Under the pieces are notes generated by a model. The model was not told the DNA's origin and searched no databases. It saw nothing but the letters and a program-made list of their open reading frames with translations. Positions 33,602-42,628 of a DNA stretch of 64,000 nt are shown here, piece after piece. Each line of letters starts with the position of its first letter. The stretch's first letter is position 1. The stretch is taken from the NCBI GenBank assembly GCA_964542535.1, contig CAZIUE010000002.1, positions 62,001-126,000 on the forward strand. The letters are read 5' to 3'. Origin of the DNA: Pseudopelobacter sp964542535. GTDB taxonomy: Bacteria > Desulfobacterota > Desulfuromonadia > Geobacterales > Pseudopelobacteraceae. The translations under genes and the position numbers were made by a program.

Positions 33602-34171
33602 ATGAACGTCGTATCGATTCTGGGAAGCCCGCGCAGAGGCAAGAACAGCGCCTCCATCGCCAACCGTTTCACCGAGACCGCCGCTGGCCTGGGCGCTAAC
33701 ATCCGCACCTTCGAACTGAACCGGCTCACGTTCCGGGGCTGCCAGGGGTGCTACGCCTGCAAGCGGGATCATGACCGCTGCGTTCTGAAGGACGATCTGA
33801 CCCCGGTCCTGGACGCCGTTCAGGAAGCCGACCTGGTGCTTTTGGCCTCGCCGGTGTACTTCGGTGACGTTACCGCACAGATGAAGGCGTTCATCGACCG
33901 GACCTACTCCTACCTGACCCCCGAATACATGACCGGCAGCAATATGACCCGGCTGAGCCCGAAGAAGCTGGTCTTCGTCCTCTGCCAGGGGCACCCCGAC
34001 GAGGCGCTGTTCGCCGACATCTACACCAACTACGAAGGCTTCCTGAAATGGATGGGCTTTGCCGAGCGGCGCCTGATCCGCGCCTGCGGTTACGGCCCCC
34101 TGACCGTGGATGCCATTCCCGAGAAGATCCTCATGCAGGCCGAGGATGTCGCCAGGGAACTTCTGGAATAG
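33602..34171 (+). CDS. NADPH-dependent FMN reductase / iron-sulfur flavoprotein
   Basis: This 189-residue flavodoxin-fold protein starts with the FMN phosphate loop GSPRRGKNSA. A compact CX2CX2CX6C motif (Cys47, 50, 53, 60; GCQGCYACK) is the signature of archaeal/clostridial iron-sulfur flavoproteins that bind a 4Fe-4S cluster next to FMN. ASPVYFGDVTAQMKAFIDR is the second conserved block. AAGGAGG lies 5 bases before ATG 33602. It follows the AcuI-like gene by 154 bases and may belong to the same stress regulon. A large hairpin terminator follows. Confidence 0.85.
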   Translation: MNVVSILGSPRRGKNSASIANRFTETAAGLGANIRTFELNRLTFRGCQGCYACKRDHDRCVLKDDLTPVLDAVQEADLVLLASPVYFGDVTAQMKAFIDRTYSYLTPEYMTGSNMTRLSPKKLVFVLCQGHPDEALFADIYTNYEGFLKWMGFAERRLIRACGYGPLTVDAIPEKILMQAEDVARELLE

Positions 34172-34271
34172 CCCCCCATCCGGAGCCGGTTCGCAGGCGG
34201 GCGCCATGTCCATGGCCCCCTGCCGCTCTCTCCGGAAACCACCTTCCCCGTTTCTGCCCCGCTGTCCGTAC

Positions 34272-34320
34272 GCCCGGTTCCCCGGTCTCTTCCCGTGAGG
34301 GGAGGGACGGGGAACCGGGC
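34272..34320 (+). terminator. Large bidirectional hairpin between convergent genes
   Basis: A 13-bp perfect outer stem (GCCCGGTTCCCCG, 34272-34284, with 34308-34320) encloses a second paired segment, TCTTCCC/GGGGAGGGA. TTCTCG follows on the + strand. The inner core resembles the repeat in macB and at 42645, so it may be a repeat element recruited as a terminator. Confidence 0.6.
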
Positions 34321-34354
34321 TTCTCGCGGTGAGCCCCCCGGGCATGCATCCAGC

Positions 34355-35212
34355 TCAGCCGGGACACCGTTCCGCCGACAGGATGCCCAGCCTGCGCGGC
34401 AGGGGCAGGTCGGCCGGCCGGCCGTTGAAGTAGCGTCTGCCGATCTCGCCGGGCGTCAGGAAACGGATAATATCGAATCCGGCCCGGCGCACCCGCTGCT
34501 CCATCTCCGCGGGGGTAAAAAAACTCACGAACGGCTCGCGGTTCTCGGCCACCCGGCGGGCCAGGGCGTGCCGTTCACCGTCGCCGTGCTCGTCCAGCGG
34601 GTGCATGAAGCTGAGGGTCACCCCGCTGCCCTCCGGAAAGCCGGCCATGGAGCGGAGCAGGGAATCGACGGCCTCTCCGTCCAGATACATGGTCACTCCC
34701 AGCAGGGAGAAGTAGGCCGGCTGGTCGCCGGGAATGCGGTGCCGCTCCAGTTGTTCCGCCAGGCTGTCGCGCTGAAAATCCACCGGAATGAAGCGCAGGT
34801 TGCGCGGACACTCCAGTCCGGCCAGCGCCATGCGGGCGCGTTTCTCTGCCTGGGTCGCGGGGTGATCGACCTCGACGATGTCCAGTCCGCGGGCCCATCC
34901 GGGCTGACGCAGACCAAAGGTGTCGAAGCCGGCTCCCAGGATCAGGTAACGCCGCACGCCGCGCCTGACCGCCTCTGCCAGCTGATCCTCGCAGAAGCGG
35001 GAGCGCAGCACCACGTGGGCGCGCAGGGCCATGCCGCGGGGAGTCTGGTGCCGATCGCGGTTGCCGCTGATCTCCTCCGCCGTGGTTCTGCCCAGAATCC
35101 TCAGGGCCAGCGGGTCGTCCAGTATCAGCGGCCGCGCGTCCAGCAGCTGATGGGCGGCGCGCATGTGTGCCGTTGCCAGGGCGGTCCTGCTGTAGCCTCC
35201 GTTCCCTTCCAC
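34355..35212 (-). CDS. SAM-dependent methyltransferase, leucine-carboxyl-methyltransferase family
   Basis: This 285-residue protein is of the PPM/LCM-like group (TIGR00027-type O-methyltransferases). SAM motif I is YLILGAGFDTFGLR, followed by VEVDHPATQAEKR, FIPVDFQRDSLAEQL and the SLLGVTMYL motif. The natural substrate of bacterial members is mostly unknown, although some act on polyketides or carboxylates. It is divergent from a flavin reductase gene. Cytoplasmic, with no signal or TM segment. Confidence 0.82.
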   Translation of the reverse strand: MEGNGGYSRTALATAHMRAAHQLLDARPLILDDPLALRILGRTTAEEISGNRDRHQTPRGMALRAHVVLRSRFCEDQLAEAVRRGVRRYLILGAGFDTFGLRQPGWARGLDIVEVDHPATQAEKRARMALAGLECPRNLRFIPVDFQRDSLAEQLERHRIPGDQPAYFSLLGVTMYLDGEAVDSLLRSMAGFPEGSGVTLSFMHPLDEHGDGERHALARRVAENREPFVSFFTPAEMEQRVRRAGFDIIRFLTPGEIGRRYFNGRPADLPLPRRLGILSAERCPG

Positions 35213-35363
35213 GGTAGTCCTCCTGGCTTTAATTAACCACAGGAACGCCCGGATGACAATCCCCCGGAACAGGTCCGCGCTCCGGCCCGACCCTGGCCCA
35301 CCCCGCCATGCAGCCGGGAAGAGCCTGCTGCATGGCCATTACATCAAGGAGGAACGATCAGAC

Positions 35364-35933
35364 ATGAAACAATCCCTGGGAGCCAAGACACTGATGTTTC
35401 CCACGCCGGTCCTGATGATCGGCAGTTATGACGCGGCCGGCAAGCCGAACCTGATGAACGCCGTCTGGGGCGGCATCTGCTGCTCCGAGCCCCCCTGCGT
35501 GACCGTTTCCGTGCGCAAGTCCCGCCACAGCTTCGATGCCATTATGGAGCGCAGGGCCTTCACGGTCGGCATCGCTTCGGAACCCTGGGTGAGGCAGGCC
35601 GATTACGTCGGCATCGCCTCGGGTAAAGATGTGGACAAGTTTGCCGTCACCGGCCTGACTCCGGTCAGGAGCGAGCTGGTGGATGCCCCCTATGCCGAGG
35701 AATTTCCGGTGGTTCTGGAGTGCCGCCTGCTGCATACCCTGGAAATCGGCGTGCACACCCAGTTCATCGGAGAGATCCTGGACGTGAAGGTGGATGCGGC
35801 CGTGTTCGGCAACGACGGGCTACCGGATATCATGAAGATCAGGCCGCTGATCTACGACGTGTCCCGCAGGGAGTACCGCGGTGTCGGCCCCCTGCTGGGC
35901 AAAGCCTTCTCAGCGGGGAAAGAACTGGCCTGA
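35364..35933 (+). CDS. Flavin reductase-like FMN-binding protein
   Basis: This 189-residue protein is of the flavin-reductase-like (DIM6/NTAB) family. The N-terminal PVLMIGSYDAAGKPNLMNAVWGGICCSEPPCVTVSVRKSRHSF is the conserved flavin pocket, and the later NIxE-type segment reads VLECRLLHTLEIGVHTQFIGEI. It probably binds FMN and reduces or transfers electrons; the donor is unknown. AAGGAGGA precedes ATG 35364 by about nine bases. Upstream in-frame codons lie in the divergent promoter region and are not counted. Confidence 0.85.
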   Translation: MKQSLGAKTLMFPTPVLMIGSYDAAGKPNLMNAVWGGICCSEPPCVTVSVRKSRHSFDAIMERRAFTVGIASEPWVRQADYVGIASGKDVDKFAVTGLTPVRSELVDAPYAEEFPVVLECRLLHTLEIGVHTQFIGEILDVKVDAAVFGNDGLPDIMKIRPLIYDVSRREYRGVGPLLGKAFSAGKELA

Positions 35934-36030
35934 TCACGGGCATCCGGGGGAGAAGATTCCGGGGCGGTGAAGGACCGCGTTGTTGGCGGAGGCAGACGGC
36001 ACGCTCCAGGGGGCAACGAGGAGTAACTGC

Positions 36031-36780
36031 ATGACGAAGGAGTTGGAGAACGACATCATGGACCGGATACAGCGTATCCTCTGCACAACCGCTACCGCCG
36101 CCGAGCTGGCCGCGTCGTTTCTGGACCATCGCCGGTCTGCCGGTTTGTCCCCCGGCGACCGGGAGGAAATCAGGGAGCAGCTGTCCGGGGTCGACGCTGT
36201 CCGGGAGAATCCCCGGCTGCTGGAAGGGATAGGGGAGGCCTACTTTCATTTTTCGGCGCAGATCCTCTATGAAGACGGTTTCTTTTCCAACAGCCAGATA
36301 CACGACAGGCTGGTGTCGGCGGATCAGATCGGCGGCAGGATCGATGAGAGCATGGCCGCCTATGAACTGGTGAGTAACGCGCCGGTATCGGTTAACCCCC
36401 GATCCGTGCTGGCTGCCAGGGACAACCTGGCGTATCTGACCGGGGAACCGTTCCCTCTGAAGAGCTCTCAACTGACCGCGCTCCAGATGCTCTGTCTGGA
36501 TGATCCCGAGGCGATTACCGACGTGCTCCGGGTCATGGGCGAGAGGCCGTTCGTGAGGGCGGCGGACGATGACGACCGGCCCTATCTGCGGGCATTTGTC
36601 AAGGTGTTGCGGACACTTGTGGAACATGATCAGCCAGGGTCCCGGGACAGGGACAGGGACGCGGTGACCGGAACCGAAACCAGGGCGCTCATAGCCGGCA
36701 TCGTTTCCGCCTTCTACCATGAGTACCTTACCCTCCCGTCGGAGGACTATCTGCTGGACCTGATCGACCGCTCCCTGTAG
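36031..36780 (+). CDS. Hypothetical alpha-helical protein
   Basis: This 249-residue cytoplasmic protein is predicted to be nearly all alpha-helical, with no signal peptide or TM segment. It has an acidic patch (ADDDDRP) and an Arg/Asp repeat (SRDRDRDAV) near residue 210. I do not recognise the family. GAGGAG lies 8 bases before ATG 36031; Met10 is a possible alternative start. It is 270 bases upstream of cowN in the same orientation, but a sigma-54-type promoter intervenes, so the two need not share a transcript. Confidence 0.6.
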   Translation: MTKELENDIMDRIQRILCTTATAAELAASFLDHRRSAGLSPGDREEIREQLSGVDAVRENPRLLEGIGEAYFHFSAQILYEDGFFSNSQIHDRLVSADQIGGRIDESMAAYELVSNAPVSVNPRSVLAARDNLAYLTGEPFPLKSSQLTALQMLCLDDPEAITDVLRVMGERPFVRAADDDDRPYLRAFVKVLRTLVEHDQPGSRDRDRDAVTGTETRALIAGIVSAFYHEYLTLPSEDYLLDLIDRSL

Positions 36781-36874
36781 GAAGCGGCAGGGGGACGCCG
36801 GATAGCCCGTTGTGCCCAAAAACAGCCGTGCCTTTCTCAGTGGTTTTTTGCGTTTTGGGAGGTCACGGTGACGC

Positions 36875-36890
36875 TGGCCCGTTTTCTGCA
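36875..36890 (+). promoter_or_regulatory. Sigma-54-type -24/-12 promoter of cowN
   Basis: TGGCCCGTTTTCTGCA matches the consensus TGGCACGNNNNTTGCA at all but two defined positions and keeps the invariant GG and GC ten bases apart. It lies 160 bases before the cowN start. No perfect NifA site (TGT-N10-ACA) is seen upstream; TGT-N8-ACA occurs at about 36810. Confidence 0.6.
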
Positions 36891-37049
36891 AGGTAGGTCA
36901 AGCCGGTAGACGACTGAAAGGACAGCTGCGGTGTAACGGGCCGTCGCAGCCTGTTTTCCCCGTTTCCGTTGGATACGGGTGCCGCTTTGCTCAACAGCAC
37001 TGCCCGGACAAAGGGCAACGCCCGAACTATCCAGGAAGGGAGAACGACG

Positions 37050-37352
37050 GTGAAAACGGGAGAGCAGGGTGCGATCGATCGCTACGTGACATTTATGGGG
37101 ATCGATGGGGAAGGAAACTCGCGGCGGCTTCTGGCGATGCTGATCCGCCACATCGATGATCCGTCCAAAACGAATCCTTTCTGGGAAAAGTTCAGGCAGA
37201 AGCTCGGTACGGTCGATGCCGGCGGCGGACCCGGGTCAGATGCCCTGTTTCTGGTCCACTCCTACATCAACAACTTTTATGAACTGTTCGAGCAGTACGA
37301 CGACCAGGAGGCGTTGCAATTGCTGCGTCGTATCGAGATGGAATCGTGCTGA
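37050..37352 (+). CDS. cowN: CowN, nitrogenase-protecting protein
   Basis: This 100-residue protein matches CowN along its length: DRYVTFMGIDGEGNSRRLLAML, DPSKTNPFWEKF, DALFLVHSYINNFYELFEQYDDQEAL and a C-terminal EMESC. CowN sustains nitrogen fixation in the presence of carbon monoxide by protecting the Mo nitrogenase. I place the start at GTG 37050 with GGGAG upstream; the extension to 36969 is not conserved. The sigma-54-type promoter at 36875 fits nif-type control. No nif gene is in the window, so the organism's nitrogenase is encoded elsewhere. Confidence 0.87.
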   Translation: MKTGEQGAIDRYVTFMGIDGEGNSRRLLAMLIRHIDDPSKTNPFWEKFRQKLGTVDAGGGPGSDALFLVHSYINNFYELFEQYDDQEALQLLRRIEMESC

Positions 37353-37448
37353 GAGACGCGCGCCGGTCTTGCCTGTCCCTCTATCCGCGACCCTGTCTGG
37401 CCGGGCAACTCCGTCGCGACCACTGATCGGCGGCGCCCCCCGCGCGGT

Positions 37449-38000
37449 TCAGCGGTGCCGCGGGCGGGGGGCGGGATACCTCCAGTAGGGCGGTTCGTAC
37501 CACCAGTAGGGAGTGAAGAACGGGTCGTAGTACGAGGGGTACGGGTACCCGCGGGGATAGAGGTCCTCGGTCCTCCAGACATGGATCTCCGCAATGGCCA
37601 GAACCGGGTAGCGGTAGCTGATCTCGTCCAGGGGCAGGGTCTTTTCGCCTTTCACTTCGCCGATGACGGCCACCGCGCGCCCCGCCTTATAGACCATGTT
37701 GTCCAGGTAGTCCGGGGTGACGGCGAGAAACCGCCCTCCCGACGGAGAGGACTCGTCGGGCATGTCGTCACTCCCCAGCCTGAACTGGACCACCTCCACC
37801 TGAGACCCTTCGGCGGTGTTCCTTGTGGCTACGATGATTCCCCCCAGCTTGGCGAATTTTCCCCCCCGGGCTTTGGGATCTTTCCTGATCTGCTCAAAGG
37901 TTAGGGAAGGGTCCACCAGGCGGCTGGCCTGCTCACTGAAGACGTGGGCGCAGCCGGAAAGGAGAACGACGGCCAGGATCGATACGAGCGTCATCTTCAT
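37449..38000 (-). CDS. Slp-family outer-membrane lipoprotein
   Basis: This 183-residue lipoprotein has LLSGC at residues 13-17 and the Slp core (SLTFEQIRKDPKARGGKFAKLGG, VVQFRLGSDDMPD, FLAVTPDYLD, YRYPVLAIAEIHVW). Slp proteins are stationary-phase or carbon-starvation-inducible outer-membrane lipoproteins. The C-terminal 35 residues are an unusual Tyr/Pro/Trp-rich tail (PYPSYYDPFFTPYWWYEPP) absent from E. coli Slp. It is convergent with cowN; a GC-rich hairpin without a T run spans 37435-37472. Confidence 0.85.
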   Translation of the reverse strand: MKMTLVSILAVVLLSGCAHVFSEQASRLVDPSLTFEQIRKDPKARGGKFAKLGGIIVATRNTAEGSQVEVVQFRLGSDDMPDESSPSGGRFLAVTPDYLDNMVYKAGRAVAVIGEVKGEKTLPLDEISYRYPVLAIAEIHVWRTEDLYPRGYPYPSYYDPFFTPYWWYEPPYWRYPAPRPRHR

Positions 38001-38151
38001 GGTTCACCTCCAGGTTCGGTACGCTTTTCACCCCTGTCTGGTATGATAGCGCAGTCCGGATGCGGATGGACACGGGATATCGCGGCAGACCCCGTGGCCG
38101 CTGGTGGCGCCGCGCGGTTCCCCGGCTGCTTCCCCCCTCGCGTCCGGTGCG

Positions 38152-39522
38152 TCATTCCCGTTCCCTTTGCTCCCCGGCTGTGTTGGCCCCCTGGTCCGTC
38201 CCCCCCGTTGCCGCCCTGTCCGGCAGTAATCCCAGCCTCCCGTAGATCGGCCACACCATGCGGCGGAAGTCAGGCAGGCGCCTGGCAAAGACGATCCCGC
38301 CCGCCAGACAGGTCATGCCGCCCATGACCAGGGTCGCTCGCACCCCGATCCGGGTGGCGATGAAGCCGGCGGCAAGTCCCCCCAGGGGAGACGCTCCCAT
38401 GAAGGACATGGTGAAGAAGCTCATCACCCGACCCCGCTTGTCGTTATCCACGATGGTCTGGAGGATGGTGTTGCTGGAGGCTACCTGTGCCATGGCCATG
38501 AACCCGGACAGACAGAGAAAGAACAGCGACAGGGAGATGTTGTCCGACAGGGCGAAGCAGGCCACCGCCACGCCGAACAGGGACGAGCAGACGGCGATCA
38601 GCCGCTCCAGCCCCAGGACGCTCCGCCGCGAAGCGAGATAGAGGGTGCTGGCCATGGCGCCGATGCCCACGGCGCCCATCAGGAAACCGAAGGTGTGGGC
38701 GCCGCCGTGGAGTATCTCCCGGGCGAAGATGGGCAGCAGCACCAGGTAGGGCATGCCCATGAGGCAGCTGAGCGCCAGGAGCGTCAGGATGTTCCTGATG
38801 GGGGGGAAGGAGTAGGTATAGCCGAAGCCTTCCCTCAGGTCGTGGAGGATATGCTTCCTGCTCTTTGCTCCTGGTCCGAGGTCGAGGCGCATGGCCGCTA
38901 TGGCGGCGATCACGGCCAGGTAGCTTATGGCGTTGATGACGAAGCAGACCCCCTCTCCCAGGGAGGCCACCAGCAGTCCCGCGATGGAGGGGCCCACCAG
39001 TCGGGCGGCGTTGAACAGGGAGGAGTTGAGGGCGAGGGCGTTGCCCAGATCCTGCTTGTCATCCACCAGGTCGATCACCAGCGACTGGCGCGCCGGGATG
39101 TCGAAGGCGTTGACCAGGCCGAGGAATGCGCTGAAGGCGATGATCTGCCAGACCTGGATGGTCCCGCTCAGCACGAAGCCGGCCAGGAGCGCTGCCTGGA
39201 GCAGGGCGCAGAGCTGGGTCGTCAGGAGCAGGCGCTGCTTGTGCAGGCGGTCCACCATCACCCCGGCCAGGGGCGCCATGAGGAAGGTGGGGAACTGACC
39301 GGCAAACCCGGTCAGTCCCAGAATGGCCGACGAGCCTGTCAGGCGGTAGACCAGCCAGCTCACCGCTACCTGCTGCATCCAGGTTCCCACCAGTGACACC
39401 CCCTGACCGAGGCAGAAGAGCCGGTAGTTGCGCGAGCGTAGGGCGCGCAGCAGGAAGCGCGGGTCCAGGGAGCCGCTCCCCTCGCCCGTTTTGTTCCCCT
39501 CCTGTTCCGTTCCCCTTCCCAT
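38152..39522 (-). CDS. MFS efflux transporter (EntS-like)
   Basis: This 456-residue major-facilitator protein with 12 predicted TM helices is of the MFS_3 / transmembrane-secretion-effector type seen in enterobactin exporters. N-terminal RNYRLFCLGQGVSLVGTWMQQVA and the DIPARQSLVIDLV and DKRGRVMSFF motifs are typical. It begins 13 bases after the last RND gene and closes that operon, as MdtD (a different MFS subgroup) does in E. coli mdtABCD. The substrate is unknown. Confidence 0.85.
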   Translation of the reverse strand: MGRGTEQEGNKTGEGSGSLDPRFLLRALRSRNYRLFCLGQGVSLVGTWMQQVAVSWLVYRLTGSSAILGLTGFAGQFPTFLMAPLAGVMVDRLHKQRLLLTTQLCALLQAALLAGFVLSGTIQVWQIIAFSAFLGLVNAFDIPARQSLVIDLVDDKQDLGNALALNSSLFNAARLVGPSIAGLLVASLGEGVCFVINAISYLAVIAAIAAMRLDLGPGAKSRKHILHDLREGFGYTYSFPPIRNILTLLALSCLMGMPYLVLLPIFAREILHGGAHTFGFLMGAVGIGAMASTLYLASRRSVLGLERLIAVCSSLFGVAVACFALSDNISLSLFFLCLSGFMAMAQVASSNTILQTIVDNDKRGRVMSFFTMSFMGASPLGGLAAGFIATRIGVRATLVMGGMTCLAGGIVFARRLPDFRRMVWPIYGRLGLLPDRAATGGTDQGANTAGEQRERE

Positions 39523-39535
39523 GGTTGCTCCCCGT

Positions 39536-42500
39536 TCAGGTCCCTTCGCCCCTGCCGTGCCGGCGTCGGCCGCGCAGCCAGATCCCGAAGCGGTCCAGGT
39601 ACAGGTAGACCACCGGCGTGGTGTAGAGCGTCATCATCTGGCTGAAGATCAGCCCCCCCACGATGGAGATGCCCAGGGGGCGGCGCAATTCGGAACCGAC
39701 CCCCGTCCCCAGGGCCAGGGGGAGGGCTCCCAGGAGCGCTGCCATGGTGGTCATCATGATCGGCCGGAAGCGCAGCAGGCAGGCCTGGAAGATGGCCTCC
39801 CGTGGGGATGAGCCTTCGTTTCGTTCGGCCGCCAGGGCGAAGTCCACCATCATGATGCCGTTCTTCTTGACGATGCCGATCAGAAGGATCACGCCGATCA
39901 TGGCGATCAGGCTCATGTCGGTCCTGAAGAGCATCAGTGCCAGAACTGCGCCCAGGCCGGCGGAGGGGAGGGTGGAGAGGATCGTGATCGGGTGGATATA
40001 GCTCTCGTAGAGCATTCCCAGCACGATGTAGACCGTCACCAGGGCCGCCAGGATCAGGAACGGCTGGCTGGACAGGGACGCCTTGAAGGCCTGGGCCGTG
40101 CCCTGGAAGCTGCCCCGGATGTCGGACGGAACGCCCATCTCGGCCTTGGCGCTTTCCACCGCCTCCACGGCGTCGCCCAGGGAGTAGCCGGGCAGCAGGT
40201 TGAAGGAGATGGTCACCGAGGGGAACTGCCCCTGGTGGTTCACCGCCAGGGAGGTGGGGCGGGCCTCGAAACGGGCAAAGGCGGAGAGCGGCACCTGGGC
40301 GCCGCCGGACGAGGTCACCCGGATGTCGCGCAGGATGTCGGGGTGCTGCCAGTAGCGAGGCGCCACCTCCACGACCAGGTGGTACTGGTTCAGGAGGGTA
40401 TAGTTCACCGCAACCTGGCGCTGGCCGAAGGCGTCGTAGAGGGTGTCGTCGATCATCTTCGGCGAGATGCCCAGGCGCGCGGCGGTGGGGCGGTCGATGG
40501 TCAGCTCCAGCTCCCGGCCCCGGTCCTGCTGGTCGCTGTCCACGTCGGTCAGTCCGGGCAGGGTGCGCATCCTGGCCAGCACGGCCGGTGCCCAGGCATT
40601 GAGCTGCGCCAGGTCTTCGCTGCTCAGGGTGTATTGGTACAGGGCGCTGCTCCCCCGTCCCCCCACCCGCAGATCCTGAACCGGCTGCAGGAAGGTCGGC
40701 GCTCCCGCCACTCCGGACAGGTTGCCGCGCAGGCGGCCGATCACCTGCTGGGCGGTGGCGACGCGCTCCTCGAACGGCTTCAGGGAGATGAACATGCGGC
40801 CGCTGTTGCTGGTGGCGCCGGTGCCGCCGGTGTAGCCGGTGACGTACGCCACGTCCGGATCGCGGGCGACGATGTCCACCACCTGGGCCAGCTTGGCGCT
40901 CATGGCCTGGAAGGATATGTCCTGACTGCCCTGGATGGTGCCGGAGATGCGGCCGGTGTCCTGCTCCGGGAAGAACCCCTTGGGGATCAGGCGGAACAGC
41001 TGCACGTTGATTGCCAGCGTCGCGATGACCAGCCCCAGCATCAGCCGGGAGTGGGCCAGGGCCCAGGTAAGGCTGGTCCGGTATCCCTTCAGCAGGGCAC
41101 GGAACAGGCGCTCGCCGGCCCGCGCCAGGCGGTTGCGCCCTCCTCCGGGGAGGGATTCCGGCAGTCGGGCGCACATCATGGGGGTCAGGGTCAGGGAGAC
41201 CAGAAGCGAGATCAGGATCGCCGCCGAGAGAGTTACGGCGAACTGGCGGAACAGGCGCCCCACCATGCCGCCCATGAGCAGGATCGGGATGAATACCGCC
41301 ACCAGGGAGACGCTCATGGAGAGTACGGTGAACAGGATCTCCCGTGACCCGGCCAGGGCCGCCTCCCGGGGGGAACGCCCCAGCTCCCGGTGGCGGGTAA
41401 CGTTCTCCAGCACCACGATGGCGTCGTCCACCACGAAGCCGGTGGCGATGGTCAGGGCCATCAGGGACAGGTTGTCCAGGGAGTAGCCGCACAGATACAT
41501 GACGGCAAAGGTGGCTACGATGGACACCAGCACCGCCACGGCCGGGATCAGGGTCGCCCGCAGCGTGCGCAGGAAGGCGAATACCACCAGGATCACCAGC
41601 AGGCCGGAGATGATCAGGCTCTGCTGCACCTCGGCCAGGGAACCGTGGATGGAGGGGGTGCGGTCCATGGCTACCGCCAGGTTGACCCCCCCGGGCAGGG
41701 CCGCCTCAAGCTGCGGCAGCATCCCGCGCACCCGATTGACGGTCTCGATGATGTTGGCGCCGGGCTGGCGGCTGATAATCAGGAGGACCGCCGGCTTGCC
41801 GTTGGCCAGTCCGGTGGAGCGCAGATCCTCCACCGAGTCCTCCACCTGCGCCACATCCCTGAGGCGCAGGCTGGCGCCCGAACGGTGGGAGATGATCAGG
41901 GGGAGATACTGCGCGGCCCGGGAGAGCTGGTCGTTGGTCTGGATCTGCCAGCTGCGCTCGTTGTCGGCCAGTTGGCCGGTGGGGCGGTTGACGCTGTGGG
42001 CGGCCAGGGTCTCGCGCACCGACCCCAGGCTGATGCCGTAACTGCTGAGCGCCAGTGGGTTCAGCTCCACGCGCACGGCCGGCAGGGAACTTCCCCCTAC
42101 GCTGACCTGTCCCACCCCCCGCACCTGGGAGAGCTTCTGCTGCAGTACCGTGGAGGCCAGGTCGTACATGCGGGGGCGGTCCACCGTGGTGGAGGTGAGC
42201 GCCAGGATCATGATCGGCGCGTCGGAGGGGTTGACCTTCCGGTAGGTGGGGTTGCTGGGGAGGTTGGCGGGCAGGAAGCCGCGGGCGGCGTTGATGGCGG
42301 CCTGCACGTCCCGGGCCGCGCCGTCGATGTCACGGTCCAGGTCGAACTGCAGGGTGATGCTGGTCCTGCCCCGGTTGCTGCTGGAGGTCATCTCGGTCAC
42401 CCCGGCGATGCGGCCGAACTGGCGTTCCAGGGGGGCGGCCACCGAGGTGGACATGGTCTCCGGGTCTGCTCCCGGCAGGCTGGCGGACACGGAGATGGTG

Positions 42501-42628
42501 GGGAAGTCCACCTGGGGGAGCGGCGAGACCGGCAGCAGCCGGAAGGCGATCACCCCGGCCAGGAGCAGTCCCAGGGTCAGCAGCGTGGTGGCCACCGGCC
42601 GCTGTATGAAGAGGGCGGAGATGTTCAC
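39536..42628 (-). CDS. RND efflux permease, MdtC-like
   Basis: This 1030-residue inner-membrane proton/drug antiporter is of the HAE1 group. The N-terminal MNISALFIQRPVATTLL, the TM4 Asp pair in FVVDDAIVVLEN, GRLFRQFAVTLS and the C-terminal GIVKKNGIMMVDFAL are diagnostic. Two full-length RND genes in tandem is the MdtB/MdtC arrangement, with heterotrimers. Its start overlaps the stop of the upstream RND gene by 4 bases. Confidence 0.92.
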   Translation of the reverse strand: MNISALFIQRPVATTLLTLGLLLAGVIAFRLLPVSPLPQVDFPTISVSASLPGADPETMSTSVAAPLERQFGRIAGVTEMTSSSNRGRTSITLQFDLDRDIDGAARDVQAAINAARGFLPANLPSNPTYRKVNPSDAPIMILALTSTTVDRPRMYDLASTVLQQKLSQVRGVGQVSVGGSSLPAVRVELNPLALSSYGISLGSVRETLAAHSVNRPTGQLADNERSWQIQTNDQLSRAAQYLPLIISHRSGASLRLRDVAQVEDSVEDLRSTGLANGKPAVLLIISRQPGANIIETVNRVRGMLPQLEAALPGGVNLAVAMDRTPSIHGSLAEVQQSLIISGLLVILVVFAFLRTLRATLIPAVAVLVSIVATFAVMYLCGYSLDNLSLMALTIATGFVVDDAIVVLENVTRHRELGRSPREAALAGSREILFTVLSMSVSLVAVFIPILLMGGMVGRLFRQFAVTLSAAILISLLVSLTLTPMMCARLPESLPGGGRNRLARAGERLFRALLKGYRTSLTWALAHSRLMLGLVIATLAINVQLFRLIPKGFFPEQDTGRISGTIQGSQDISFQAMSAKLAQVVDIVARDPDVAYVTGYTGGTGATSNSGRMFISLKPFEERVATAQQVIGRLRGNLSGVAGAPTFLQPVQDLRVGGRGSSALYQYTLSSEDLAQLNAWAPAVLARMRTLPGLTDVDSDQQDRGRELELTIDRPTAARLGISPKMIDDTLYDAFGQRQVAVNYTLLNQYHLVVEVAPRYWQHPDILRDIRVTSSGGAQVPLSAFARFEARPTSLAVNHQGQFPSVTISFNLLPGYSLGDAVEAVESAKAEMGVPSDIRGSFQGTAQAFKASLSSQPFLILAALVTVYIVLGMLYESYIHPITILSTLPSAGLGAVLALMLFRTDMSLIAMIGVILLIGIVKKNGIMMVDFALAAERNEGSSPREAIFQACLLRFRPIMMTTMAALLGALPLALGTGVGSELRRPLGISIVGGLIFSQMMTLYTTPVVYLYLDRFGIWLRGRRRHGRGEGT

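Noticed and set aside
36805..36835. NifA site upstream of cowN
   Set aside because: The spacing is TGT-N8-ACA, not N10, so it cannot be claimed.
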